Program-made: the position numbers and the translations under genes
The notes under the pieces: model-generated
What the model was told of the DNA's origin: nothing
What the model saw: the letters and a program-made list of their open reading frames with translations, nothing else
Databases searched by the model: none
In this document: positions 13,601-23,365 of the stretch, one piece after another
Position numbering within the stretch: the stretch's first letter is position 1
Layout: each line of letters opens with the position of its first letter
NCBI GenBank assembly: GCA_017084465.1
Contig: CP070896.1
Location: forward strand, 4,825,501-4,889,500
From: Lacrimispora xylanisolvens
GTDB taxonomy: Bacteria; Bacillota; Clostridia; Lachnospirales; Lachnospiraceae
Reading direction: 5' to 3'
DNA: 64,000 bases

Positions 13601-15388
13601 AAATATCCCTGGGAAGTTCAATAATAACGCTGTTTTTTAAATAAGGAATACTTTGAAATGTTATACGAAAAGAATCCCCATAGCACGCCTTCAGTCTCTT
13701 TTGTATATTGGATAATCCAAAATGCTTCTGAGACTCTGGAGAATTCTCTGTAATACAGGCATTTGCCACCTCTATATCAATTCCCCTGCCATTGTCCGTT
13801 ACTTCAATCCTGATTTTGTTGTGATCTGCTGATGATATCAGGATATCAATCCGGGGAGGAACTGGTTCAAGTCCGCTTATGAAACCGTCGAAACCGTGGC
13901 GTATGCAGTTTTCCGCCAGCGGCTGCAACAGTATTTTCATGATTTGGCAGTCTTTTAATAAAGGATCAATTTGTGTTTCCATCTGAATCCCGTTTGAAGA
14001 ATGGCGGTTCATGATTTCCATATAGGAAGTGACGTGTTCTACTTCTTTTTCCACTGAAATCATCGTCTTTCCAAAACTCAGCGTAGTCCGTAAGTATTTC
14101 CCCAGACTTTCAAGCATTCCTTCTGCAGTTTTTGAATGACCATTTAATATCTGAAAATGAATACATTCCAGGGTATTGTAAAGAAAATGCGGATTAATCT
14201 GTTCTGACATCATCTGAATTTCCGCCATTGCCTTTTTTTGTTCCTCATCCTTAATCTGCAAAAGCTGCAGCTGTATGGTATCGTACATCTGGTTTAACTG
14301 GACTCCCAACAGGCTGATTTCGTCTGTATGATTAAATTCCTTTCGTTTGGTATAGGTTTTGTCGTTAATGCTTCGTATAATTGTTCCCAACACCCGTAAA
14401 TTTCTGGTAAGAAGGCCGGACAGAGCCAGGCTGAGTAAGACAGCCCGCAAAAAAGCAGGCAATCCATACCAGTATAAAGAAGGATCGAATCTCCTTAATA
14501 TCCCCGGTAAGAGCGGATTTTTTAGTCATATGAACCACATTTAAATTACAGAATTTAATCTTATCCATGGTCAGAAACAGATCTTCGTTCTCCGCCTGAA
14601 CCGTCCCTTCCTGTCCGGGGGAACCATCTGCGACCCACTTACAGATTTGGGGAAGAAATGCATCCGGATACTCTTTTTTCCGTAATATCCAAAGGCTGCC
14701 CGTCATCATCTGCCAGATACATACAGTAAGTGTAGCGGTTGGACATCCGGTTAAAATAATCCCGGATCTGCTCTGTGTCAACCAGAAGAATGAACCGGGC
14801 TTTCCTGCAGTTGGGGATATCCTGATAAGCCAGATGCTTGGACGACAGAATACTGGAGACCGGATAGGAGACCGGAATCACTCCCTTTCTGCCAAACATG
14901 TTGCTGAACCTGGTGGGCAGGACAGTAATGTGGGGATATTGCCAGATATTTTCCGGCAGAAGTTTGTCAAAGTGACTGCTGATGCCGAGAGAGGTGGGGC
15001 TGAACATAATCTGATCATCACCGCAGACCAGCACATTGGTTACAAGATCATGATTTTGCAGAAATGAATCTGTAACAGCAGTAGCAGTAGTGAAATATCT
15101 GGCATAACCGGTAAAATTATAGTTGTTGATAGCGGCAATCATCTGAGGAAAGGGTTCCTTTACCAGAAGATGATTGGTAGCAGCTGAGAGAGAATTAAAC
15201 TGGTAGGATAGGGACTCTCCAGCCATTTCCACAGAGCTTCTGGCCCTTCTTAAAACTTCATTGGTGTTTCGTTCATAAAAATAGAAATAAGATACCTGTC
15301 CAATGAGAAAAAGAGCAGCCGATGTAATGAAAATCATTCCGGTCACCAGCTGGTAACGGAATTTTAAATTGGCGAACCACTTAATCAT
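13599..15388 (-). pseudogene. YesM-type sensor histidine kinase, two frameshifts (probably intact gene)
   Basis: Membrane sensor kinase of the LytS/YesM group, partner of the AraC-type regulator whose stop codon overlaps its start (TAATG at 15386-15390). The N-terminus has a membrane helix (LVTGMIFITSAALFLIGQ), then an extracellular sensor domain, a second helix, a HAMP-like linker, the H-box MSEQINPHFLYNTLE and the ATP-site DNGRGI. Two breaks occur at six-base homopolymers: T6 at 14674-14679 and A6 at 14449-14454 (plus strand). Removing one base at each restores a continuous protein of about 596 residues, the usual length. It is likely to sense the sugar imported by the adjacent ABC transporter (inference). 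Confidence 0.85.
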
Positions 15389-17007
15389 TAACTGCTCCTT
15401 TCTCCGGCAGTAAACTGTTTTTGGTATTCCGAAGGTGTAAGTCCGGTTCTTGCCTTAAAGGCACGGCTGAAGGAGCGGTAATCTTCATAGCCAAGGAGCA
15501 GGGAGACTTCTCCCGATGTATGTTCCTGAAATTTCAGCTGTTCCTGTGCATAGTTGATTTTTAAATCCAGGGTATAATCCCGAAAATTCAGCTGTGTTTT
15601 ATTTTTAAAATAAGTACTGAAATAGCTTTTGCTCAGTCCCAGATAATTGCATACATCTTCGGTTCTGGGATTTTTCAAGAGATTTTTATTAATGTAGTCA
15701 AGTGCCTTCTGAATTAATGGATCGTTCTTTGCAGCCTGACTTACGGTCAGCTCCTCTGCAAATCCGGAAAGGACTTTCACCATAAAGATCTGAATATCCT
15801 CCAACGAGTTTAAACTCTGCAATGCCGCAAAGGAATTGCCGGTATAGCTTTTCGGCGGCCCGTCAAGATACCGGGACAACTGGCTTTGCAATGTAATGAT
15901 TAAATAATTGCACATACTGTAAAGATAAGACGGCGGAGGAAGAACAGGAGTGGTCAGTTTCTCTAAATAGAGTTTAAAACGGGCCTGTATGTTATCTCTG
16001 TCATCTTTTAAAACAGCATCCAAAAGATCGTCGCCAGGCATAATGACCGGGGGCTGTCCGGATTCAAGAACAGCAAAATCAAGAACAGCCCCAGCTTCCG
16101 GATAAATATGCCAGGTAATGATATGTCTTGCATCCTGGATAGAGGCAGAGATCCCACAGAGAGAAGAAACGGGTTTGCCAATGGCAGCTGTAACGCAGAC
16201 CATCCCGTCAATGTTTGTTCTGTTAATATAATGTTCCAGCATTTTATGAAGAGAGTCCCAGTGGTCTGACTGGAACGGAAGATTTACAATTAATACAAGT
16301 CCAGCAGGAGGATAATCAGAGATCAGTGCCGGTAACCCGCTTAATTCTTCTTCCAGAGCTTCCATAAGAGGGACAAGTGAATTGGCCAGTTCAGCCGTTT
16401 CTTCCGCATACTGATACGTGGAATATGCCTGGATTAAAACGGCGCAACTTTCCTTATCCCGTATAGAAAGACCATATTCCTCAATTACCTTATTCAGTTC
16501 CATGGCGGAAAGCTCTCCCCGGAGAAGCTGTGGAATTAAGTTCTGTTTTCGCAGGGAAACCTGTGCTTTTCGCAGCTTTCTCAGTGTAGAAAGCTGATCG
16601 CTGTGATAGTCCCGTTTGCTTAAAATCTCTTCTTTTAAATTATGGATCAGTTCGGTTAAATCCCTGATGGAAATAGGCTTCAGTAAATATTCCTTTACCC
16701 CATACCGAATGGCATTTCTCGCATATTCAAATTCGTCATAACCGCTTAATATAACAAAAGAACAGTCAAACTGTTCCTCTTTTGCGCGCCGTACCAGCTC
16801 GAGTCCGCTCATTCCTGGCATTTGAATATCAGTTATTACAATATCTGGTTCATAATAGCGGATCTTATCCAGGGCCTCCGCGCCATTGGCAGCAGTCCCG
16901 ATCAGTGTGATCGAATAATCTTCCCAGGGAATAATGGACCTAAGACCGGAACGGATTTCCGCTTCATCGTCTACAATCAGCAAAGTAATCATGGATATTG
17001 GGTTCAT
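15388..17007 (-). CDS. YesN-type response regulator with AraC DNA-binding domain
   Basis: 539 residues. The N-terminal receiver domain (ITLLIVDDEAEIRSGL) has the phospho-acceptor Asp in DIVITDIQMPGMSG and the Lys in YLLKPI. A middle region of about 250 residues follows, then a C-terminal AraC HTH pair (VCNYLGLSKSYFSTYFKNKT and GYEDYRSFSRAFKARTGLTPSEYQ). It is translationally coupled to the sensor kinase gene. It is divergent from the sugar-binding lipoprotein gene starting at 17223, so it probably activates that ABC operon (inference from arrangement). An internal Met five codons later is an alternative start. Confidence 0.92.
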   Translation of the reverse strand: MNPISMITLLIVDDEAEIRSGLRSIIPWEDYSITLIGTAANGAEALDKIRYYEPDIVITDIQMPGMSGLELVRRAKEEQFDCSFVILSGYDEFEYARNAIRYGVKEYLLKPISIRDLTELIHNLKEEILSKRDYHSDQLSTLRKLRKAQVSLRKQNLIPQLLRGELSAMELNKVIEEYGLSIRDKESCAVLIQAYSTYQYAEETAELANSLVPLMEALEEELSGLPALISDYPPAGLVLIVNLPFQSDHWDSLHKMLEHYINRTNIDGMVCVTAAIGKPVSSLCGISASIQDARHIITWHIYPEAGAVLDFAVLESGQPPVIMPGDDLLDAVLKDDRDNIQARFKLYLEKLTTPVLPPPSYLYSMCNYLIITLQSQLSRYLDGPPKSYTGNSFAALQSLNSLEDIQIFMVKVLSGFAEELTVSQAAKNDPLIQKALDYINKNLLKNPRTEDVCNYLGLSKSYFSTYFKNKTQLNFRDYTLDLKINYAQEQLKFQEHTSGEVSLLLGYEDYRSFSRAFKARTGLTPSEYQKQFTAGERSS

Positions 17008-17222
17008 AGCGGCATCCTTTCCTCAGTTCGTATTAAGAAGCAAGGCAATTATAGCATTGTGCATAATGAAAATCAAGGCGAAAGGCCATGGGTAGGATAA
17101 TTCGTAAAAAATGTTACATGCATAGTAGAAAAAGTGGTGTTTTCATTCGAGAAAATGATTTATTATTAAGGCACATCACCAACAAGAAGGTAATAGTTAA
17201 CAAAAAGAAGGGAGCAGAAATT

Positions 17223-18614
17223 ATGAGAAAAACAAAACGGCTGGCAGCAATGAGCATGGCCTGTATGATGGCGGCAACGGCATTAACCGCATGTGGGGCA
17301 AAAAGTACAGAGCAGACAACTGCGGCACCAACAACAGGCGGAAAAGAGGCAACAACTGCAGCAGCGGGGGGAGAAACAAAAAAGGATTCCGCTTCTTCAG
17401 ATAAGGTGAAGATCACCATCTGGACAGATAACCGGCATGATCTGGAGTACATGAATAAGGTAGTTGATGAATTTAATAAAACCAATGATCATATCGTACT
17501 GGATTATGTGGTACAGACAGAGAACTACGAAAACTTACTGTCCATGGCTGCTAATTCCGGACAGTCACCGGATATATTCTCTCAGATCAACGGAGATGAT
17601 TTCAGAAACTTCGCAGATAATGGAATTATCCAGCCTTTAAATGATTATCTGACTGATGAATTCAAAAAGGTAAATGAGGTTGATCAGCACTTATACGAAG
17701 GCTGTAACGTAATTGGAGATAAAATTTACTGGGTACCATGCGGTAAAAGAAGTGGTTCCAGAATGATTTACAACAAAGACGTATTTGATAAACTGGGACT
17801 GAAACCACCAACAAAAGTCAGTGAGCTTCCGGAAATTGCAAAGAAGATTACAGAGGCTGGAAAAGGCGATTATTACGGCATCATTTTCCCAGGAGCAAGC
17901 GGCCCCTTCGAACGCTGGCTGGAGCATTCTGCTGAAATGAGCGGAGTTACTTTATATAACTACAAAGAAGGTAAATTTGATTTTACCGGATTTAAGCCAT
18001 ACCTTGAAACCGTACGCCAGATGTTTAAAGATCAAAGCGTATTCCCAGGTTCTGCTTCCATGAAAATTGACCCGGTTCGCGTACAGTTTGCAGAAGGTCA
18101 TGCAGCAATCCACGGCAATGCATCCCAGGAAGCAACTGTTTTAACTGAGCAGTTCCCGGCTAAGATTCAGTGGGGCGTTGCACAGCTGCCAACTTTAGAC
18201 GGTGAGATCAAAGGTGCAGAAGCCTGCTCTCCAAATACCGGCTGGATGATGAGTGCATTTACCGAGCATCCAAAGGAATCATGGGAAGTAATTGAATACT
18301 TTGGATCAGAAAAAGTATTAAAAGGTTATTTAGAAGGTGGCTATTCCCTGCCAATCTCTAAATATATGGAAAGCAAGATTGATAAGAGCAAAACCGGAAG
18401 AATGGCAGATTTTGCAGGTGCTGATTATGAAGCAGTATATCCCGTTGTTCCATCTGTAACACCAGACGGCGAGAACTACAGAGACGCACTTTGGAATGCA
18501 TGTCTCCCGGAAGGACCATCAATTGATGAAACAATTGCAAAATTAAATCAGACCTATAATGATGCTCTGGAAAAAGAAGTAAAAAATGGGCAAGACAAAA
18601 CGTGTGGTTATTAA
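17223..18614 (+). CDS. Carbohydrate ABC transporter substrate-binding lipoprotein (3' end frameshifted)
   Basis: Extracellular solute-binding protein of the CUT1 sugar transporters. It has a lipoprotein signal MRKTKRLAAMSMACMMAATA with lipobox LTAC, a Thr/Ala-rich linker, then the SBP_bac_1 fold (ITIWTDNRHD). The start is the ATG at 17223 after a GGGAG site; longer forms lack a ribosome site and would spoil the signal. The last residues (GQDKTCGY) look wrong. Removing one G from GGG at 18588-18590 gives NGKTKRVVIKDYDPLHPG... ending at TAA 18669, which looks like a natural C-terminus. Two permeases follow. The sugar is unknown, and the importer ATPase is not in the window. Confidence 0.9.
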   Translation: MRKTKRLAAMSMACMMAATALTACGAKSTEQTTAAPTTGGKEATTAAAGGETKKDSASSDKVKITIWTDNRHDLEYMNKVVDEFNKTNDHIVLDYVVQTENYENLLSMAANSGQSPDIFSQINGDDFRNFADNGIIQPLNDYLTDEFKKVNEVDQHLYEGCNVIGDKIYWVPCGKRSGSRMIYNKDVFDKLGLKPPTKVSELPEIAKKITEAGKGDYYGIIFPGASGPFERWLEHSAEMSGVTLYNYKEGKFDFTGFKPYLETVRQMFKDQSVFPGSASMKIDPVRVQFAEGHAAIHGNASQEATVLTEQFPAKIQWGVAQLPTLDGEIKGAEACSPNTGWMMSAFTEHPKESWEVIEYFGSEKVLKGYLEGGYSLPISKYMESKIDKSKTGRMADFAGADYEAVYPVVPSVTPDGENYRDALWNACLPEGPSIDETIAKLNQTYNDALEKEVKNGQDKTCGY

Positions 18615-18680
18615 GGATTATGATCCTCTTCATCCAGGCGCAGGCACAGTGGAATATCTGGATAAGTAAATTGGTATTAC

Positions 18681-18723
18681 GGCTGCTGCAAACAGAACTG
18701 CTGTCTTGCAGCAGCCTTTCTTT
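18681..18723 (+). terminator. Intra-operon terminator/attenuator after the binding protein
   Basis: GGCTGCTGCAA (18681-18691) / TTGCAGCAGCC (18706-18716), a perfect 11-bp stem followed by TTTCTTT. Partial termination here would make the binding protein more abundant than the permeases, a common arrangement. Confidence 0.75.
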
Positions 18724-18778
18724 CACTGGGCGGGCAGGAGCGGAAACGATTATAGAATAAAAATAAGGAGTGAAGGAA

Positions 18779-19705
18779 ATGAATTCAATCAAATCTTTGG
18801 GAAGCCGGTTCAAAAAGAGCTGGGATCATGGTGATATCCCCATGTGGCTGATGCTGATTCCCACCATCTTTTTTATCCTGGTAATGTCGGTGTATCCATT
18901 TACATGGCTGATTCGATATGTTTTTTATGATTACAATGGTTTTAAGGCATATTTTGTAGGATTTGAAAACTTCAAACGTATTACCGGAGATGGAATATAC
19001 TGGAATAGTGTTCTTCACACCTTTGAATATGCTATTTTAAAGCTTGTCTTTCTGCTGCCTCTTTCTCTGATGACAGCAGTGCTTTTACAGAGAAAACGGT
19101 TTGGAAGCGGACTGATGCAGGGCATCTATTTCCTTCCAACTGTCATCAGCTCAGCGGTATACAGTCTGATCTGGTATTTTATCTTCGCAACTTATAACGG
19201 AGTATTAAATGCATTCCTGCAGCGCATAGGGGTAATACAGCAGCCAATCGACTGGCTGGGAAGCGGAAAGACCGCCATGGCAGCAGTGGTCATAGTAGCA
19301 GTCTGGGGAGGTTTTGGAAATTACATGATCCTCCTGATTTCCGGTCTTGCAGGTATTCCTTCAGACGTATACGAAAGTGCACAGATTGACGGGGCAAACG
19401 GAATTCAGACCTTCAAGATCACGCTCCCAATGCTTGGGCCCGTATTAAAAGTAGTTATCATGCTTGCAATTACCACCGCATTTAAAGATTATGAATCCAT
19501 ACTGGTATTGACGGCAGGTGGTCCCAATAACCGGACCCATGTGATGTTTTCCTACATATTCCAGATGGTATTTGGTACTTCAAGAGCGAAAACCCCGCTG
19601 CAGATCGGATATGGCTCCGTTCTCAGCATCGTTTCGGCGCTTATCGTAGGAGTTATTACTATCATATATCTGAAGATCAGCAAAAAAATGGATGACATTT
19701 CATAG
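18779..19705 (+). CDS. Sugar ABC transporter permease (UgpA/MalF type)
   Basis: 308 residues with six membrane segments. The MetI-like core carries the EAA loop around YESAQIDGANGIQTFKITLPMLGP, which contacts the ATPase. The start is set at the ATG at 18779, 10 bases after AAGGAG; a GTG three codons earlier would touch the ribosome site. It pairs with the next permease, with a 13-bp gap. Confidence 0.92.
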   Translation: MNSIKSLGSRFKKSWDHGDIPMWLMLIPTIFFILVMSVYPFTWLIRYVFYDYNGFKAYFVGFENFKRITGDGIYWNSVLHTFEYAILKLVFLLPLSLMTAVLLQRKRFGSGLMQGIYFLPTVISSAVYSLIWYFIFATYNGVLNAFLQRIGVIQQPIDWLGSGKTAMAAVVIVAVWGGFGNYMILLISGLAGIPSDVYESAQIDGANGIQTFKITLPMLGPVLKVVIMLAITTAFKDYESILVLTAGGPNNRTHVMFSYIFQMVFGTSRAKTPLQIGYGSVLSIVSALIVGVITIIYLKISKKMDDIS

Positions 19706-19718
19706 GAGGGAGAAGACA

Positions 19719-20594
19719 ATGGCAAAAGAAAGAACAGGGCATTCCGTAGAATCCCGAAAGACTAAAATGATTAATGTTGTTATTTTTCTTCTTCTTGCAA
19801 CACTGGCATTTTTCACTGTTTATCCGGTTATATATATCCTGTTTGGTTCCTTTAAAACCAATAATGAGCTGGTACGAGGCGGCGTAAATCTGCTTCCCCA
19901 GAAATTCATTCTGGACAATTACAAGCAGGCATGGGAAATGGCGAATTTCTCAAGATACACCATGAACAGCCTTGTACTCAGCTTTGGAGTAATGGCAGTT
20001 TCCCTTACTGTAAGCAGTATGGCAGGCTATGTATTTTCCAGAAAAGAATTCAAGCTGAAAAGCCTGATCTATAATTCCATGGTAATGTTCATGTTTATCA
20101 ATGTGGGCAGCGTTGCACTCCGCCCCATGTTTGAGCTGGCTGTAAAAATGCACATGAACAAGTCACTGATTTCCATCATACTGATTTCAGCCGGAGGCGG
20201 CCAGGCAACGTATGTATTCCTGATCCATGGATTTATGAACAGCATTCCTAAGGAAATGGATGAAGCAGCAAAAATAGATGGCTGCAGCTTTTTCGGAATT
20301 TACTACAGAGTTATTTTACCTGTTATAAAGCCGGCTTTGGCAAGTGTTGCCCTGTTATCCTTCCGCGGCGGCTGGAACGAATACATACTTCCCTTAATTT
20401 TTACCATGACCAATGAGAAGCTTCGTCCCCTGACCGTAGGAGTTGTTGCTCTTCAGAATGCCGGAGATGGGGCAGCAGCATGGAACATACTGTTCGCAGG
20501 TTCTGCCATCGCCATTGTTCCGATTATCCTCGTATATATGGCAGCGAGCAAGCAGTTTATGGGCGGTATGACAGCTGGTGCGGTTAAGGGGTAA
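19719..20594 (+). CDS. Sugar ABC transporter permease (UgpE/MalG type)
   Basis: 291 residues, six membrane segments, with the EAA loop at EMDEAAKIDGCSFFGIYYRVILP and an opening helix VVIFLLLATLAFFTVYPVIYILFGSFK. The start is the ATG at 19719 with GGAGGG upstream; the longer frame overlapping the previous gene lacks support. It forms the inner-membrane channel with the preceding permease for the sugar captured by the lipoprotein at 17223. Confidence 0.92.
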   Translation: MAKERTGHSVESRKTKMINVVIFLLLATLAFFTVYPVIYILFGSFKTNNELVRGGVNLLPQKFILDNYKQAWEMANFSRYTMNSLVLSFGVMAVSLTVSSMAGYVFSRKEFKLKSLIYNSMVMFMFINVGSVALRPMFELAVKMHMNKSLISIILISAGGGQATYVFLIHGFMNSIPKEMDEAAKIDGCSFFGIYYRVILPVIKPALASVALLSFRGGWNEYILPLIFTMTNEKLRPLTVGVVALQNAGDGAAAWNILFAGSAIAIVPIILVYMAASKQFMGGMTAGAVKG

Positions 20595-20709
20595 GGGTTA
20601 AGCGTTAATAGTTAAGCGATAAGATTCCTTCTGGTAATCAAAATAAGACTATGCTACAATGTTAGAAAAGAGTGTGGGAAACACTACCAGTATGCAGGGG
20701 GGTCTTATT

Positions 20710-21681
20710 ATGAAGCGAACCATCAGTTTATTAATAACCGGGGCGATACTTTGTATGGCAGCTTTTTCGGTGCAGTCAGGTCATTCGGGGATTGTACTGA
20801 AAGAGCTGCCTGTGCCTCATGCGGCTGCGCCGGAACAGGATCTTTCTATGGTTTCTCTGGAAGAAAACCAAAAAGAAAATACCGCGGTCAAAAGCGTTGT
20901 GGCTGGCGGTAAGGTTTCGCTTTTAGATCCTGCCGGTTCCACACTGGAGAGTCGTTTCCTGGTTCCTGCCGGTTATAAAAGACTGGAGAAACCAGCCGGA
21001 AGTTTGCAGGGATATTTAAGGCAGTATTCCATGAAACCGGACAAGAGTCCCGTTCTTTTATATGACGGCAAGGAGAAAAGACGTCAGGATGTCCACGCCG
21101 CAGTATTTTCCATGCCATTGGTAGAAGGTGATTTACAGCAATGTGCAGACAGCGTCATACGAATGTACGGGGAATATTTATGGTCGGTGGGAGCCTACGA
21201 TGGAATCGCATTTCATTTAACCAGCGGATTTTTAATGGATTATCCGTCATGGAGAGCTGGAAAGCGTCTGCTGGTGGATAAAAATAAGGTATCCTGGGTG
21301 CAGAAGACAGCTTATGATGATAGCAAGGAAAGTTTCGTAAAATATTTACGGCAGGTTATGGTATATGCAGGAACACTTTCTCTTGAGAAAGAGTGTACCA
21401 GAACTGATTTAAGCCGGGTGCTGGCAGGTGATTTGCTCATTCGGGGAGGAAGTCCCGGACATTGCGTTATGGTTGTGGATGTGGCAGAAGATGAGTCGGG
21501 AAACCGGTGCTTTTTACTGGCACAGGGATATATGCCGGCGCAGGAGTTTCATGTGCTTAATAATCCCCTTCATGATGCAGATCCATGGTATTACAGCAAT
21601 GAGATTAATGATACTGTTGTAACGCCGGAATATACATTTTCCACAGACAGTCTGAAGCGTTGGAGAGAATTTACAAGATAA
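20710..21681 (+). CDS. DUF4846 domain-containing exported protein
   Basis: 323 residues. The N-terminus MKRTISLLITGAILCMAAFS is a signal peptide or signal anchor; the ATG at 20710 follows GGGGGG by 9 bases, and an upstream in-frame ATG would bury the signal. The body matches DUF4846: RFLVPAGYKR, HLTSGFLMDYPSWRAGKR and the C-terminal DLLIRGGSPGHCVMVVDVAED with LAQGYMPAQEFHVL. The conserved His and Asp hint at a transglutaminase/NlpC-like papain fold, but enzymatic activity is not established. It has its own terminator and is not clearly part of the ABC operon. Confidence 0.8.
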   Translation: MKRTISLLITGAILCMAAFSVQSGHSGIVLKELPVPHAAAPEQDLSMVSLEENQKENTAVKSVVAGGKVSLLDPAGSTLESRFLVPAGYKRLEKPAGSLQGYLRQYSMKPDKSPVLLYDGKEKRRQDVHAAVFSMPLVEGDLQQCADSVIRMYGEYLWSVGAYDGIAFHLTSGFLMDYPSWRAGKRLLVDKNKVSWVQKTAYDDSKESFVKYLRQVMVYAGTLSLEKECTRTDLSRVLAGDLLIRGGSPGHCVMVVDVAEDESGNRCFLLAQGYMPAQEFHVLNNPLHDADPWYYSNEINDTVVTPEYTFSTDSLKRWREFTR

Positions 21682-21687
21682 AGAAAA

Positions 21688-21737
21688 AGGTAAAAGATCC
21701 TGCCGGTTTGTACCGGGCTAATCTTTTACCTTTTTTC
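21688..21737 (+). terminator. Terminator after the DUF4846 gene
   Basis: AGGTAAAAGAT (21688-21698) / ATCTTTTACCT (21721-21731) followed by TTTTT, with an inner GCCGG/CCGGG stem. Confidence 0.85.
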
Positions 21738-21761
21738 ATTTATTGCTTTCTATTTATCGCT

Positions 21762-22430
21762 TTACATTGAGCCTTTCATTACCATGATTATCATAATGCA
21801 GGTAGCTAAAACGACTGCAGCTGTAAGTGTTATACCAAGATTAAGATTACGTTTTTTCTCGGTTGCAGTATCTGCAAAGTTTAAGAGATTTGATTTCCTC
21901 AGTGTAGTAACCAGTGGTTTATAGATTAATAATGTAAGTGCTGTATTAATTCCGCCTTTTAACATATTAAATGGTACGAAGGCAGGAAGCAGAAGCTTTG
22001 CCACAGCCTCTCTGGGATAACCCATATAAATCGGTGTGATTAAATAGTTCCAAAGTACCATAATCAAAGTCATAAGAAGTGTTCCGGCAATCATACCAAG
22101 GAAAGCACCCTTCATGGAATGGTGTTTCTTATAGAGGTAGGCAGCAGGACAAACAAAGGCAACTGTGGAAAGGATGTTCATAATGAGTCCGATGATTCCT
22201 GTGCTGCTGATTGTAAACATTTCGATGAAAGAGACGATGATGGAGATCACAGCTGCGGACATAGGACCAAATAAGAATCCACCGGTCAGGATAATCACAT
22301 CTTTAGGTTCATATTCCAAAAACGGAACAATAGGGATTAACGGTATCCGGATTGCCACTACGGCTACAAATGCCAATGCGCACAACATTGCCATTACAGT
22401 TAACTTGTTTGCTTTTCTGCTCATATTCAT
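21762..22430 (-). CDS. ribU: Riboflavin ECF transporter S component RibU
   Basis: 222 residues with about six hydrophobic helices. The EYEPKDVIILTGGFLFGP segment is characteristic of RibU, the riboflavin-binding subunit that works with the shared EcfA/A'/T module (not in this window). The start is the ATG at 22430 with AGGAGG 8 bases upstream; an extension to 22460 would run into the terminator. Transcription is controlled by an FMN riboswitch and terminator immediately upstream, which supports the substrate assignment independently. Confidence 0.93.
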   Translation of the reverse strand: MNMSRKANKLTVMAMLCALAFVAVVAIRIPLIPIVPFLEYEPKDVIILTGGFLFGPMSAAVISIIVSFIEMFTISSTGIIGLIMNILSTVAFVCPAAYLYKKHHSMKGAFLGMIAGTLLMTLIMVLWNYLITPIYMGYPREAVAKLLLPAFVPFNMLKGGINTALTLLIYKPLVTTLRKSNLLNFADTATEKKRNLNLGITLTAAVVLATCIMIIMVMKGSM

Positions 22431-22443
22431 GATACAGACCTCC

Positions 22444-22484
22444 TGAAAAATAAGTAACACCTGAAAGAGTGTCTTTCAGGTGTT
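22444..22484 (-). terminator. FMN-riboswitch expression-platform terminator
   Basis: On the minus strand, a perfect 13-bp stem (plus-strand arms 22456-22468 and 22472-22484, core CACCTGAAAGA) with a 3-nt loop is followed by TTACTTATTTTT. It lies just before the ribU ribosome site. Confidence 0.85.
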
Positions 22485-22515
22485 AAAAATAGACAGGTGT
22501 ATTATCATCATTTAA

Positions 22516-22632
22516 CACATCTTCTTTCATCCAGACTTTACTGTCGGTATTGGAATCTAACCAATTCTGCGCTCTGAGCGCTCGCGGACTTTACCGCCGG
22601 TCGGGAATTTCACCCTGCCCTGAAGACATCTA
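22516..22632 (-). ncRNA. FMN riboswitch (RFN element)
   Basis: Read on the minus strand, it has the invariant RFN blocks in order: AGGGCAGGGTGAAATTCCC, GACCGGCGGTAAAGTCCGCG, an insertion stem GCGCTC/GAGCGC, then CCGACAGTAAAGTCTGGATG and GAAAGAAGATG. The P1 stem pairs GATGTCTTC with GAAGATG. Binding of FMN is expected to favour the downstream terminator and shut off ribU. Confidence 0.95.
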
Positions 22633-22687
22633 TATGCAGTTGTTCTGAATGTATTATAACATTTTTTTTATTAAATGCAATATCTAG

Positions 22688-22716
22688 TTGCAATTTTTTT
22701 TACTCTTTGCTATAAT
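22688..22716 (+). promoter_or_regulatory. Sigma-A promoter of the tRNA-Ala repeat array
   Basis: TTGCAA (22688-22693), a 17-base spacer and a perfect TATAAT (22711-22716). Transcription would begin around 22723, just before the first tRNA-like unit. Confidence 0.8.
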
Positions 22717-22725
22717 AGCCGTCAT

Positions 22726-23076
22726 GGGGGTATAGCTCAGCTGGGAGCGCGAGATGTCCGGTAAACGACCCCTCAAAGAAGAAGTAGATTTAAAAAAGTA
22801 AAATGCTGGAAACCCAGATAAACAAAGGGTTTTCGACCATATGGGGGTATAGCTCAGCTGGGAGCGCGAGATGTCCGGTAAACGACCCCTCAAAGAAGAA
22901 GTAGAATTAAAAAAGTAAAATGCTGGAAACCTAGATAAATAAAGGGTTTTCGACCATATGGGGGTATAGCTCAGCTGGGAGCGCGAGATGTCGGGTGTGC
23001 GACCCCTCAAAGAAGAAGTGGATTTAAAGAAGTAAAATGCTGGAAACCCAGATAAATAAAGGGTTTTTGACCATAT
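22726..23076 (+). repeat. Three 117-bp tandem units beginning with the 5' end of tRNA-Ala
   Basis: Units start at 22726, 22843 and 22960, exactly 117 bp apart, and the intact tRNA begins one period later at 23077. Each unit opens with the first 22 bases of tRNA-Ala (GGGGGTATAGCTCAGCTGGG plus AG). It then departs into unrelated sequence (CGCGAGATGTC..., ...GGTTTTCGACCATAT) with no anticodon or T arm. Units 1 and 2 are almost identical. Unit 3 differs at several places, including TCGGGTGTGCGACCCC in place of TCCGGTAAACGACCCC. All lie downstream of a good promoter. Open frames across the repeat are a result of 117 being divisible by three. Confidence 0.9.
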
Positions 23077-23149
<73 letters not shown>

Positions 23150-23156
23150 CTAAACG

Positions 23157-23190
23157 GTAAGCCGCAGGCATGATTGCTTGTGGCTTAAAT
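23157..23190 (+). terminator. Hairpin terminator after tRNA-Ala
   Basis: AAGCCGCAGGCA / TGCTTGTGGCTT forms a 12-bp stem with two G-U pairs and a 4-nt loop. A diverged copy of the same hairpin lies at 29480-29509. Confidence 0.6.
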
Positions 23191-23365
23191 TATAACTTAT
23201 AGGGACGGGACATTTGATAATATAATGTACCCATAAGCATGGACACAATAGCTTTTTAGCTATCCCTATTTTTAGACACTCCTACAATTGCGGATTTAGT
23301 GTATCCTTAATAATAGACACTTCCTTTTCTGTATGGTACTCTTGGATTAACAATAGGAGGACATT

